Assembly: GCF_004745485.1 (NCBI RefSeq)
Contig: NZ_RHFG01000036.1
Coordinates: 1 to 32,490 of the forward strand
From: Brevibacterium sp. S22
Lineage (GTDB): Bacteria; Actinomycetota; Actinomycetes; Actinomycetales; Brevibacteriaceae
DNA: 32,490 nucleotides
Direction: 5' to 3'
Part shown: positions 23,125 to 31,201 of the stretch, one piece after another
How the letters are laid out: every line of letters starts with the position of its first letter
Numbering within the stretch: the first letter of the stretch is position 1
Translations under genes and position numbers: made by a program
The notes under the pieces: generated by a model
The model's input: the letters and a program-made list of their open reading frames with translations, nothing else
What the model was told of the DNA's origin: nothing
Databases searched by the model: none

Positions 23125-24522
23125 TCAGACCCGAGGATGAATGGCCGGGCCAGAGGGGGCGCCGTCTGGTCGGCGATAATCTTCCGGCCGGTGCGAGCCT
23201 TCCGCGCGGCGGGCGAAGCCGGGGGCGTGCTCTGGGGTGACGCCCATTCCGAGGATCCGAGCGGGGATGACGGTGAGCGCGGGGAACGTCTTGACCAGCC
23301 ATTCCAGCACCGCGGGCGGACGGATGTCGCCGCCGGTGTGGACCGCGGGTTCGATCATTCGGTGGATTCCGCCCTGGAGGAGTTCGACGGCCTTCGTCGT
23401 CAGCAGTCGGCGACGCCGCACCCGGCGCAGATGCCTCGCACTCACTCTGCCGTCACGCAGCGATGAGGCAAGCAGCCGAGCCGTCGCCACTCCGTCCTGG
23501 ACGGCGAGATTGACGCCGACTCCCCCGAGTGGGCTCATTGCGTGCACCGCATCGCCGATGCAGAGAAGACCGGGGACGGACCACCTCGGCGCTTCGCTGC
23601 GACGCACGTCGAGGAGTTTGACGTCGTCGATGTCGATGGCTCCGACGTCATCGGCGAGGAGCGGGAAGGTGGCGGCCACCGCACTGCGCAGCGCCTCGAC
23701 GCCTTCGGCGCGAAACCGGTCGTCAGCACCCTTGGGGATGAGCCGGGCCATCTGCACATGCCCGTCCCGGGGAATCGCAACGAAAACGTTTCCGCCGTCG
23801 GATCGCGGGGCGATGGAATCGGCAAGCACCGCCTCGGTGTCGATGCGGAACCACCACACGTCGATCCCCGAGTGGAGTTCGCGGACTGGCAGGCCGGCCT
23901 CTTTCCGGGCGATCGACCACCGCCCATCGGCGGCGATCACGAGCGGGGCGCGCAGCTCGTGCGCGGACTCCGGGCCGTCGGTCCCGTCCTGCCCCTGCAC
24001 TCTCACACCGACGACCCGATCGCCGGGTCTGCCGCCGGGCGGACCGACGAGCCGGACCTTGGGCGGACCGCCGGACTGAGTGCCCTGCGCGCCGACCCTC
24101 TCGTCTTCCCAGATCAGTGAGGTCACCTCAGCGCCCATTCGCAGTTCGAAGCCCGGCTCGTCGTTCCCTGCCTCCGCGAGCAGGTTGAGGAAGTCCCACT
24201 GTGGAGCGATGGTCATGAAGGGGTGCGGAACATTCAGCCTCGAGAGATCGCCGAGGATGAATTCCCGCCCTGACCGATCCGTGAGGCTGATGTTGTTCAC
24301 GTGGCGATGCGCGATGCGGGCGAACCGGTGGTAGAGGCCGAGTTCGTCGAGAAGTCGCAGTGTCGACGGGTGGACTGTGTCGCCGCGGAAGTCACGGAAG
24401 AAGTCCGCGTGCTTCTCGAGGACGACGACCTTCACGCCCCCGCGTGCGAGCAGAAGCCCGGCGACGACTCCAGCCGGTCCCCCGCCGACGATGATGCAGT
24501 CGAACTCTTCAAGGGTGCCCAT
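23125..24522 (-). CDS. FAD-dependent aromatic-ring-type monooxygenase
   Basis: The product has 465 residues with three flavin motifs of the PHBH/UbiH class: IIVGGGPAGVVAG near the N-terminus (GxGxxG at 13-18), VIAADGRWSIAR (the DG motif), and LCIGDAVHAMSPLGGVGVNL (the GD motif holding ribityl phosphate). These single-component enzymes use NAD(P)H and oxygen to hydroxylate or epoxidise aromatic or polyketide-like substrates. The substrate is not predictable. A Gly/Pro-rich insertion lies at about 155-185 (SGGPPKVRLVGPPGGRPGD) and the last 25 residues are disordered. It is divergent from a TetR gene across 152 bases, so regulation by that TetR, and a role in detoxifying a TetR-sensed compound, are likely. 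Confidence 0.9.
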   Translation of the reverse strand: MGTLEEFDCIIVGGGPAGVVAGLLLARGGVKVVVLEKHADFFRDFRGDTVHPSTLRLLDELGLYHRFARIAHRHVNNISLTDRSGREFILGDLSRLNVPHPFMTIAPQWDFLNLLAEAGNDEPGFELRMGAEVTSLIWEDERVGAQGTQSGGPPKVRLVGPPGGRPGDRVVGVRVQGQDGTDGPESAHELRAPLVIAADGRWSIARKEAGLPVRELHSGIDVWWFRIDTEAVLADSIAPRSDGGNVFVAIPRDGHVQMARLIPKGADDRFRAEGVEALRSAVAATFPLLADDVGAIDIDDVKLLDVRRSEAPRWSVPGLLCIGDAVHAMSPLGGVGVNLAVQDGVATARLLASSLRDGRVSARHLRRVRRRRLLTTKAVELLQGGIHRMIEPAVHTGGDIRPPAVLEWLVKTFPALTVIPARILGMGVTPEHAPGFARRAEGSHRPEDYRRPDGAPSGPAIHPRV

Positions 24523-24593
24523 CAGTCATTCCTCCTCGAATGGTGCCTCATCGACGTGATCGGAGACAGCGGATCATCGTCCTGGGCGAACAA

Positions 24594-24617
24594 TTAATTC
24601 CACAGTAACCTAATTAA
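24594..24617. promoter_or_regulatory. AT-rich inverted repeat between monooxygenase and TetR genes
   Basis: TTAATT, twelve bases, then AATTAA lie in the divergent spacer and stand out in GC-rich surroundings. A direct repeat GTTGSCTAGAG (S is C or G) occurs at 24624 and 24639. Either could be the TetR operator; no regulator-site match is claimed. Confidence 0.35.
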
Positions 24618-24674
24618 AGCACCGTTGCCTAGAGGGCAGTTGGCTAGAGTTGTGCAGAACAGACGAGGAGGGCC

Positions 24675-25292
24675 ATGACCGACACCACGAACACGCCGGA
24701 TCGCAATCGTCGTCCTGGCCGTCGGGTGGGATCCTCGAACTCCCGTGCGCTCATCCTCGAGGCCGCTCTCGACCAGTTCGCGACAACCGGATACGGCAGA
24801 ACGAGCATCCGCAGCATCGCCTCGGCGGCCGAGGTCGACCCTTCGCTGATCACGCACTTCTTCGGGACGAAGGAGGGACTGCTGGCCGAATCGCTGAGCC
24901 ATCTCGACCGCCTGCCGGTCCGGATCCGCGCCGCTCTCACGCGGGCGGATCCCGACAAGGCAGAGACACTGGCCCGAACGTATTTCGGTGCGTGGGAGGA
25001 TGCGTCCCTCGGACCTCGACTGCGGGCTCTCGCTCGCGCCGCCGCCGAGAGCCCGTCAGCGGCGACAGTGATGCGCGAGGCACTCGAGACGCACATCTTC
25101 ACCACTCTGGAGGCGAACTCGACGCCGAGACAGTTCGCACATATGCAGGTGGCGATGAGCCAGCTCTTCGGCACGGCCTTCGCTCGCTACATCCTGGAGA
25201 TCCACCCATTGGCCGATCTCGGACTCGAGGAACTCGTCGACCATGTCGCCCCCATTCTGCGCTCAGTGTTCGCAGAGGCAGAGTCTGACTGA
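24675..25292 (+). CDS. TetR/AcrR-family regulator
   Basis: The product has 205 residues. The ATG at 24675 is preceded by GAGGAGGG. The N-terminal HTH is typical: RALILEAALDQFATTGYGRT, SIRSIASAAEVDPSLITHFF, GTKEGLLAESL (about residues 24-75). The C-terminal ligand domain is of the common 200-residue type, with alpha-helical LRALARAAAESPSAATVM and a tail LGLEELVDHVAPILRSVFAE. It is divergent from the FAD monooxygenase and probably represses it and itself until a small ligand binds. The downstream palindromic repeat at 25295 begins three bases after its stop and may serve as terminator. Confidence 0.92.
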   Translation: MTDTTNTPDRNRRPGRRVGSSNSRALILEAALDQFATTGYGRTSIRSIASAAEVDPSLITHFFGTKEGLLAESLSHLDRLPVRIRAALTRADPDKAETLARTYFGAWEDASLGPRLRALARAAAESPSAATVMREALETHIFTTLEANSTPRQFAHMQVAMSQLFGTAFARYILEIHPLADLGLEELVDHVAPILRSVFAEAESD

Positions 25293-25294
25293 TC

Positions 25295-25370
25295 GGGCGT
25301 CAGGTCACGCGAACGTCGAAAAGGACGTCGCCGGTGACGACTTCTTCGAGTTTCGCGTGACCTGACGCCC
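25295..25370. repeat. Long palindromic intergenic repeat, copy 1
   Basis: A roughly 76-base imperfect palindrome runs from GGGCGTCAGGTCACGCGAA to TTCGCGTGACCTGACGCCC. The loop is GCCGGT and the arms are 35 bases with about three mismatches. It lies directly after the TetR stop. Right after it, about 20 bases match the 3' end of the BadF-type kinase gene as found beside copy 2. The stem includes a T-run (CTTCTTCG here, CTTTTTCG in the other copies), so it could end transcription. Confidence 0.85.
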
Positions 25371-25395
25371 AGTCAGAGCCAAACGGTCCGCTGCT

Positions 25396-25467
25396 GTGCG
25401 CGTGCAGGTGCGCGTGCAGGTGCGCGTGCAGGTGCAGGTGCAGGTGCAGGTGCAGGTGCAGGTGCAA
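25396..25467. repeat. Hexanucleotide tandem array (12 units)
   Basis: Twelve 6-base units follow one another. The first six alternate GTGCGC and GTGCAG, then five GTGCAG units and a final GTGCAA. The array ends 54 bases before the GNAT start, in or near its promoter. Changes in unit number would alter promoter spacing by whole hexamers. The run is long for a bacterial chromosome. Confidence 0.95.
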
Positions 25468-25521
25468 CATTCTGCGCTGGCAACCACCCCGACAACACGA
25501 TTCGGGCGGTAGCATCCAGTC

Positions 25522-26067
25522 ATGGCTCATACCGTACGCCCGCCCGTTCCCGCCGATGCTTCAGCCATGGCCCGCGTCCACGTCGACACGTGGAGGGAGA
25601 CCTACCGCGGGATCATGCCCGACGAACTCCTCGATGCTCCCGATCTCGTCGATCGCCGGCTGCGGATGTGGACGCAGATCCTCGCCGAGGCGGCCCCATC
25701 GAAGTTCACCTGCGCGGTCGCCGAATCCGACGGTGAGGTCGTCGGCATCGCGATGTCCGGACCGCCGGAGGAGTCGGGAAGCGCCGGTACCGACGACGCC
25801 CAGGATAAGGACGACGAACCCGAAGACGAACGTCTCGAGGACCGCCACCTCTACGTCCTCTACGCCTACCGCTCCATGCACGGAACGGGCGTCGGGCAGG
25901 GCCTCCTCGACATGGTCGTCGACCCCACCGTGACGACGGCCCTCTGGGTGGCCGATCCGAATCCGCGCGCTCAGGCCTTCTACTCGAAGAACGGTTTCGT
26001 CGCCGACGGCACGGTCAAGACCGATGAGTACGACGGGGTTCGCGAAATGCGGATGGTGCGGGGATAG
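25522..26067 (+). CDS. GNAT-family N-acetyltransferase
   Basis: The product has 181 residues. The GNAT fold is clear: VRPPVPADASAMARVHVDTW at the N-terminus, YRGIMPDELL, then CAVAESDGEVVGIAMSG. An acidic insertion (about 85-110, DDAQDKDDEPEDERLEDR) follows, then the acetyl-CoA motif YAYRSMHGTGVGQGLLD and WVADPNPRAQAFYSKNGF. It transfers acetyl from acetyl-CoA to an amine; the acceptor is unknown. The W-RETYRGIMP start is shared with many Rim-like and antibiotic-type GNATs, which does not settle the substrate. The gene sits between two copies of a duplicated palindrome segment, with a hexamer array upstream. Confidence 0.9.
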   Translation: MAHTVRPPVPADASAMARVHVDTWRETYRGIMPDELLDAPDLVDRRLRMWTQILAEAAPSKFTCAVAESDGEVVGIAMSGPPEESGSAGTDDAQDKDDEPEDERLEDRHLYVLYAYRSMHGTGVGQGLLDMVVDPTVTTALWVADPNPRAQAFYSKNGFVADGTVKTDEYDGVREMRMVRG

Positions 26068-26074
26068 ATTCGCC

Positions 26075-26140
26075 TCAGGTCACGCGAAACTCGAAAAAGA
26101 CGTCGCCGGTGACGACTTTTTCGAGTTTCGCGTGACCTGA
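26075..26140. repeat. Long palindromic intergenic repeat, copy 2
   Basis: Thirty-base arms (TCAGGTCACGCGAAACTCG... / ...CGAGTTTCGCGTGACCTGA) with one A-A mismatch surround a GCCGGT loop. It lies between the GNAT gene and the kinase gene, which converge. Its T-run on each strand makes it a plausible bidirectional terminator. It is nearly the same as copies at 25295 and 32095. Confidence 0.9.
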
Positions 26141-26147
26141 CGCCCGG

Positions 26148-27374
26148 TCAGAGCCAAACGGTCCGTTCCTGTGCCCGCAGTTTCCCACCCGCGCCGAGGT
26201 GGCCGAGCGTGAGTGCCCCATCGAGCGGCCCGCCGGCTGGCTCGGCGATGGTGGCGTGTGGGTGCAGGCGGACGGTTTCGGTGCGGAACCCCTCAACGAG
26301 GTGGCTCCCAGCGGCCGCCACTCCCCCGGTGAGCGCGATGGGCACCGGGGAGGGGGCAGCGTCGGCGGCCTGTTCCGTGCGAGTGCCTTCGCCTGCGGAG
26401 CAAAGCGTCGACGCATCATCGGCACCGGCGGCTCGCGTTGCGGCGCCTGCGCTCCGGGCCGCAGACGTATCGGCGTGGGCTGCCCGGGCTGCAGCGACTG
26501 CACTGCGGGCCACAGGCGTATCGGCATCGGCTGCCCGGGCCGCGGCGAGTGCGCTGCGGGCGGCCTCGCGACCAGCCAGTCCGAGCAGCTCGACCGAGGC
26601 AGCGTCGCCGGCTCGGGCACAGTGGGCGATGTCTGCGGCGAACTCGGCGAGCAGTCCGGCCCGGTCGCTGCGCGTATAGAACTGCCCCGGCCACGAGGCG
26701 GGATGTCCGAATCGGCGAGTGGCCGCTTCGAGCACCGCCCGCCCGTGCTCGTCGAGTCCGTCATGGGTCCGCAGGGCGAGTTCGAGGCCGCGGCGGCCCA
26801 GCCACGCTCCTCCCCCACGATCACCGAAGAGATGCCCCCACCCATCGGCACGTGACCAATCAGCGGTCCAGATCCCCTCTTCGTTCGGTCCCGGGTGGGC
26901 GATGGCGATGGCTCCGGTGCCGAGCACGCTGATCGCTCCACCGGTCCCGCCGAGGGCGCCGAGGTGCGCTGTCACCGCGTCGATGGCGGCGACAGCCGGC
27001 ACCCCGAACTCGGTGGAGATGTCTGCGAGCGCATTCGAGGGACTCTCGGCCAGCGACGCGATGCCGGTCGCTCCGATGCCGATGCCGGTGACCTCTGTGA
27101 AACGGTCGACCCACCTACCAGCGGCCGATCGCACGAGGGTCCGGAGAACGTGGAGGACATTGCTGCCGTTCGGCCCGATCTCGATGCGGGGTCCGGTGAG
27201 CCGGTCGATGATGCGTGGAGCAAGTCCTGCGCCGGCGGCAGCGTGTGGTTCGGCTCGAGACTGGTTGCTGGGCTCGAAGTCGCCGCCGTCCCGCGGGTCG
27301 GCGATGTCACCGACCATGCCGAGGGCGGCCCGGCTGCCGGTTCCGCCGATGTCGATGCCGAGGACGAGGCTCAT
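26148..27374 (-). CDS. BadF/BadG-type sugar kinase (candidate MurNAc/GlcNAc kinase)
   Basis: The product has 408 residues with ASKHA-fold motifs: LGIDIGGTGSRAAL (phosphate 1), GIGATGIASL, AISVLGTGAIAIAH (phosphate 2), WGHLFGDRGGGAWLGRRGLE (typical of the BadF/N-acetylglucosamine kinase group) and PIALTGGVAAAG (adenosine motif). The length exceeds the usual 300-330 because of an Ala-rich repeated insertion (about 272-330). It overlaps murQ by 4 bases as the last operon gene. MurK of Clostridium, of the same group, phosphorylates MurNAc and GlcNAc; context makes that the best guess here. The product would be MurNAc-6-P for MurQ. Glucosamine or N-acetylglucosamine alone remain possible substrates. 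Confidence 0.82.
   Translation of the reverse strand: MSLVLGIDIGGTGSRAALGMVGDIADPRDGGDFEPSNQSRAEPHAAAGAGLAPRIIDRLTGPRIEIGPNGSNVLHVLRTLVRSAAGRWVDRFTEVTGIGIGATGIASLAESPSNALADISTEFGVPAVAAIDAVTAHLGALGGTGGAISVLGTGAIAIAHPGPNEEGIWTADWSRADGWGHLFGDRGGGAWLGRRGLELALRTHDGLDEHGRAVLEAATRRFGHPASWPGQFYTRSDRAGLLAEFAADIAHCARAGDAASVELLGLAGREAARSALAAARAADADTPVARSAVAAARAAHADTSAARSAGAATRAAGADDASTLCSAGEGTRTEQAADAAPSPVPIALTGGVAAAGSHLVEGFRTETVRLHPHATIAEPAGGPLDGALTLGHLGAGGKLRAQERTVWL
26449..26550 (-). repeat. 51-bp in-frame tandem repeat inside the kinase gene
   Basis: Two adjacent 51-base units (26449-26499, 26500-26550) agree at most positions, and a third partial unit follows at 26551. Each encodes 17 residues of the type RSAVAAARAAHADTSAA. 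A diverged unit may lie on the other side (about 26407-26448). The insert lies between the core of the kinase and its adenosine motif and should be a flexible or helical surface loop. Confidence 0.85.
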
Positions 27375-28438
27375 GCGCCCACGGTACCCGGGCCGTGGGC
27401 CCCGGCATGCCCGCCGTCGTCCGATCCACCGGCTACACCCGGACCGCGGTCGGCAGACCGGTCAGATCCGCCCGGCCCACTCGTCCCGATGAGCTCGGCG
27501 ATCGCCGCCCGGACCGAGCCGTCATGGGACTCCAAGCTCGACGCTGCCAGGGCGGGGGCCGCCTCGGCGAAGGAGACGACGATCGCGGTCTTGAGGTCGC
27601 CGTCGCAGCGCTCGAGCAGTTCCCTGGCGTCCTCGTCAGGCAGGTCCGCGGCCTCCATGAGGATGCGCACGGTGCGCTCGCGCAGCTTGTCGTTCGTGGC
27701 GACGACGGAGACCATGAGGTTGTCCCACGTCCGACCCAAGGCGACCATGAGCGCGGTCGAGAATCCGTTGAGTGCGAGCTTCTGCGCGGTTCCGGCCTTG
27801 AGCCTGGTCGAGCCGGTGATGACCTCGGGTCCGGTGTCGAGCAGGATGTGATCATCGGCGTGCTCGGCGACGGGAGCGTGCGGGTTGTTCGAGATGAGCA
27901 CGGCGTGAGCACCGGCTGCTCGTGCTGCCTCGAGCGCCCCGCCGACGTACGGGGTCGACCCGCTCGCGGCGATGCCGATGGCCACATCGTCGGGTCCGAG
28001 CTCGGCCCCGGCCGCACACCCGTCGGCCTCGGAGTCCTCGGCGTTCTCGACGGCGTTGACCAGCGCCGCCTGCCCGCCGGCGATGTGGCCGACGACCCGC
28101 CCCGGTTCGAGGTTGAACGTCGGCAGCAGTTCGCTCGCGTCGAGGACTCCGAGGCGGCCGGAGGTGCCGGCACCGAAGTAGTGGACGCGGCCGCCTCGGC
28201 GCATACGCTCTGCTGCGATGTCGACGAGGCGGGCAAGCTGCGGCAGGGCCGCGGCGACCGCGTCGATGACTGCGTGGTCCTCGGTGTTGAGGACCCTGAG
28301 GACGCCGAGGGTGTCGAGCTCGTCGAGACCGGCGCTGCGCGGATTGCGCTGCTCGGTGGGCGACAGCGGACGTGGGGTCTTCGGCGAGGAGCTCGCCGGG
28401 CTGGGTGACGGGGAGCCCGCCGGGCTGGAATCGGTCAT
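27371..28438 (-). CDS. murQ: N-acetylmuramic acid 6-phosphate etherase
   Basis: The product has 355 residues from the ATG at 28438, overlapping the symporter stop (ATGA). MurQ cleaves the lactyl ether of MurNAc-6-P to give GlcNAc-6-P and D-lactate. The SIS-domain signature is complete: RVHYFGAGTSGRLGVLDASE, LLPTFNLEPGRVVGHIAGG, GIAASGSTPYVGGALEAAR, LISNNPHAP, and LDTGPEVITGSTRLKAGTAQ. A 20-residue Ser/Pro-rich N-terminal extension and a disordered Gly-rich C-terminus make it longer than the usual 300. It overlaps the kinase gene by 4 bases. With AnmK and a kinase it forms a complete route from anhydroMurNAc or MurNAc to GlcNAc-6-P in the cytoplasm. Confidence 0.95.
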   Translation of the reverse strand: MTDSSPAGSPSPSPASSSPKTPRPLSPTEQRNPRSAGLDELDTLGVLRVLNTEDHAVIDAVAAALPQLARLVDIAAERMRRGGRVHYFGAGTSGRLGVLDASELLPTFNLEPGRVVGHIAGGQAALVNAVENAEDSEADGCAAGAELGPDDVAIGIAASGSTPYVGGALEAARAAGAHAVLISNNPHAPVAEHADDHILLDTGPEVITGSTRLKAGTAQKLALNGFSTALMVALGRTWDNLMVSVVATNDKLRERTVRILMEAADLPDEDARELLERCDGDLKTAIVVSFAEAAPALAASSLESHDGSVRAAIAELIGTSGPGGSDRSADRGPGVAGGSDDGGHAGAHGPGTVGA

Positions 28439-29946
28439 CGGCGGGTGCTGCCTTCCACCTCGGCGATGGTGGCATCGGTCGATGCGGGTGCGGGATGGCG
28501 CAGGGCGAGCAGCCCGCCGACGATGAAGGTGACGATGACGCCGAGCAGCGGGTACCACTGCCAGGCCACCCACACCTCACCGGTGACGTACTTCTCCATG
28601 ACGAAGAAGAACGCGTTGACGGCCACGGCCAGGGCGAAGCCGATGTTCGCGTCCACGGCGTTCGCGCGCTTGTTGACGATTCCGAAGACGAAGGCCCCGA
28701 GCAGACCGCCGTAGGTGATGCCGGCGACGCCGAGGGCGAGGATGACGATGCTGCCCTCATCAGTTTGGAAGACGGTGGCTGGGAGGATGAAGGCGATACC
28801 CCAGCCGATCGTCGCCCAGCGTCCGACCTTGAATCCCTGCTCATCGGTCATCGGGGTGCGCTTGAGCTTGCCGTAGACGTCGTTGACAGTCGAGGACGAC
28901 AGGGCCGACAGCGACGAGGACAGGGTCGACATGGCGGCGGCGAGGATGCCGGCCAACAGCAGTCCGGAGATGCCGGTGGGCAGTCCTTCGATGATGAAGC
29001 GCGGGAAGATCTCGTCATCACGGGTCAGGCCGAGGTCTGCCGGCAGGGCGTGATCGTAGTAGGCCCAGAGCGCGAGGCCCACGGCGAGGAAGATCGCGAA
29101 CTGGACGACCACGACGATTCCGGACCAGATGAGCGCCTTCTGTGCTTCGAGCTTCGACCGGCATGACAGCAGCCGTTGGACGATGAGCTGGTCCGAGCCG
29201 TGCGAGGCCATCGCGAAGACCGCACCGCCGAGGAAGGACGGGATGAACGAGGCGTCTGCGGAGATCGGATTGCCTTCGAAGACGAAGATGTTCGTCTTCC
29301 CTGCGTCGATCGCCTCGGCGAGCCAGCCGCCGCCGATCGAGGCGGAGATGATGATGATCGCGAGGATCCCGCCGAGGACGTAGAGGAGCATCTGGGCGAC
29401 GTCGACCCAGACCACGGCCTTGATGCCGCCGATGAACGTGTACGCGATCGTGACCAGGGAGAGGACGACGATGATGACGAAGTAGTTCGTGTGGATGCCG
29501 AGGCCGTCGAGGATGACCTTGACGGGGATGGCGCAGGCGAGGACGCGGATGCCGTCGGCGAGCAGACGGGTGAAGAGGAACGTCACCCCGGCCGTGGTCT
29601 GCGTCGAGGTTCCGAAGCGTTTGCCCAGGTAGGCGTAGGCGGTGACCATCTCACCGTCGTAGTAACGCGGAAGCATGAAGTAGGCGACGACGACGCGGCC
29701 GAGGATATAGCCGAAGCCCAGCTGCAGGTAGTTGAGGTCGCCGAGGTAGCTCATCACGGGGATGCCGATGACGGTCAGGGCGCTGGTCTCGGTGGCGACG
29801 ACGGACAGGCACACCGCCCACCACGGCAGGTCGCGACCGCCGAGGAAGTAGCCCTTCAGGTTCTTCTGCTTTCCGCTCAGCGCCAGTCCCAGCCACGCCG
29901 TTGCGACGAGATAGGCGATGATCACCAGGAGGTCGATGATCTGCAT
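28435..29946 (-). CDS. Sodium:solute symporter (SSS family), candidate MurNAc/anhydroMurNAc importer
   Basis: The product has 503 residues. The ATG at 29946 has an AAGGAG site six bases upstream. About 13 membrane helices are visible, with SSS signatures: FLGGRDLPWWAVCLSVVATE, GDLNYLQLGFGYILGR, GGIKAVVWVDVAQMLLYV and GLLLAGILAAAMSTLSSSLS. The AMSTLSSSLSALSSS segment corresponds to the sodium-binding site of the family. It is the only transporter in the operon, between anmK and murQ, so it probably brings in the sugar they act on. In enteric bacteria MurP (a PTS) phosphorylates MurNAc during uptake. A sodium symporter would deliver unphosphorylated sugar and explain the need for a kinase. Confidence 0.92.
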   Translation of the reverse strand: MQIIDLLVIIAYLVATAWLGLALSGKQKNLKGYFLGGRDLPWWAVCLSVVATETSALTVIGIPVMSYLGDLNYLQLGFGYILGRVVVAYFMLPRYYDGEMVTAYAYLGKRFGTSTQTTAGVTFLFTRLLADGIRVLACAIPVKVILDGLGIHTNYFVIIVVLSLVTIAYTFIGGIKAVVWVDVAQMLLYVLGGILAIIIISASIGGGWLAEAIDAGKTNIFVFEGNPISADASFIPSFLGGAVFAMASHGSDQLIVQRLLSCRSKLEAQKALIWSGIVVVVQFAIFLAVGLALWAYYDHALPADLGLTRDDEIFPRFIIEGLPTGISGLLLAGILAAAMSTLSSSLSALSSSTVNDVYGKLKRTPMTDEQGFKVGRWATIGWGIAFILPATVFQTDEGSIVILALGVAGITYGGLLGAFVFGIVNKRANAVDANIGFALAVAVNAFFFVMEKYVTGEVWVAWQWYPLLGVIVTFIVGGLLALRHPAPASTDATIAEVEGSTRR

Positions 29947-29995
29947 TGATGTCTCCTTGATAGAGGGGTCGGTTCGGGGTCGGTTCGGGGTCGGT

Positions 29996-31201
29996 CTAGT
30001 CAGCCAATCGGAGCCGAGTGGGTCGTCGGTGGAGAGGCTCGGGCAGGTGCAGCGGTCCGCCACCGGGGGTGAGGCGTCCGGCGATGCGCGGGCCGCTCGC
30101 CCCGGTCAGGCTCGGTTCGGTGCCGTCGAGCCCGTGCCAGCTCAGCCAGCCGATGAGCGCCATGAGCAGCGCCTCCTTGCTTCCCTCGGGCAGGCCCAGA
30201 GCAGCGTCGGTGCTGGTCAGTTCGACGTTCTCACCCAGTTCTTCGCCGAGGCGGCGCATGAGTTCGGGATTGCGCGTGCCGCCTCCGGAAGCGATGACGG
30301 TGGTGACGTCATAACGGCGGACCGCCTCGGCGATGGTGCGCGCGGTCAGCGCCGTGACCGTGGCGATCTGATTATGCTCGCCGAGGTGGGAATGAGCGTC
30401 GAGGAATTCGTCGAGGTAGGCGGCATGGAAGAGTTCCTTGCCCGTCGATTTCGGCGGTTCCCGCCGGTAGTAGGGCTCGGTGAGGAGCGCGGCGAGCAGG
30501 TCGTCGTCGACGTGTCCTTTGGCGGCGAGTGCGCCGTCACGGTCGCAGCTGTCTGCCCCTGCGGTGATGCGGCGGGCGAGGACATCGATGAGGGCGTTGG
30601 CTGGTCCCGTGTCAAAGGCGATGGGGTCGTGACCCGGGGCGATGACGGTGATGTTCGCGATCCCGCCGAGGTTGAGCACCGCGGTCGGGGTCTCGACATC
30701 GCCGAGGAGGAGGCTGTCGAGGAGGCCGACGAGCGGGGCACCCTGACCGCCGGCGGCGACGTCGCGGGAGCGGACGTCGGAGAGGACGGGTGTGCCGAGC
30801 GCCTCGGCGATGTAGGCGGGCTGCCCGAGCTGCAGGGTCGATGTGACCTGTCCGTCGCTGATGTCGTGCCGAACGGTCTGTCCATGGGAGACGATGAGGT
30901 CCGGTGTCAGGTCGTGGTCGCGGCAGAGTTCGGAGAGCGCGGCCGCGGAGAACCGGCCGAGGCGGGCATCGACGCTGGAGACCAGGGACAGGGGGATATC
31001 GGCGGGTTCGAGGAGGCGGAGGATGTCGGCGTGCAGTTCTTCGTCGAACGCGGCTTCGCGGTCGGCGAGGATGCGCACGGTCAGGGTCGTCGGATCGGCG
31101 CCGACGAGGTCGGAGCCGACTGTGGGGTCGGGGAGGAATTCGGCGATGACGAGGTCGAGCCCGTCGGCCGAGGTTCCGGTCATGAGTCCGGCGATGATCA
31201 T
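29996..31201 (-). CDS. anmK: Anhydro-N-acetylmuramic acid kinase
   Basis: The product has 401 residues. AnmK opens the 1,6-anhydro ring and phosphorylates to MurNAc-6-P with ATP. Signature segments are GLMTGTSADGLDLVI at the N-terminus, SHGQTVRHD, DVRSRDVAAGGQGAPLVGLLD, AVLNLGGIANITV, FDTGPANALID and ASGGGTRNPELMRRL. The length is somewhat above the usual 370 because of a tail rich in Arg and Pro. The start at 31201 overlaps the GntR stop by 4 bases. Upstream of the symporter gene are about 49 bases with an 11-base repeat (GGTCGGTTCGG) in two and a half copies. The product feeds MurQ. Confidence 0.95.
   Translation of the reverse strand: MIIAGLMTGTSADGLDLVIAEFLPDPTVGSDLVGADPTTLTVRILADREAAFDEELHADILRLLEPADIPLSLVSSVDARLGRFSAAALSELCRDHDLTPDLIVSHGQTVRHDISDGQVTSTLQLGQPAYIAEALGTPVLSDVRSRDVAAGGQGAPLVGLLDSLLLGDVETPTAVLNLGGIANITVIAPGHDPIAFDTGPANALIDVLARRITAGADSCDRDGALAAKGHVDDDLLAALLTEPYYRREPPKSTGKELFHAAYLDEFLDAHSHLGEHNQIATVTALTARTIAEAVRRYDVTTVIASGGGTRNPELMRRLGEELGENVELTSTDAALGLPEGSKEALLMALIGWLSWHGLDGTEPSLTGASGPRIAGRLTPGGGPLHLPEPLHRRPTRLRLAD

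Noticed and set aside
25396..25467. CRISPR-like array
   Set aside because: Units are contiguous hexamers without spacers and no cas genes are present.
25300..25530. Minus-strand open frame with a His-Leu repeat (HLHLHL), a possible metal-binding peptide
   Set aside because: The repeat is just the hexamer array read in one frame, and the remainder is the palindrome and the kinase-tail duplication; there is no start context.
29967..29995. 11-base repeat GGTCGGTTCGG (two and a half copies) between anmK and the symporter gene
   Set aside because: Too short and too simple to assign a role; mentioned under anmK only.
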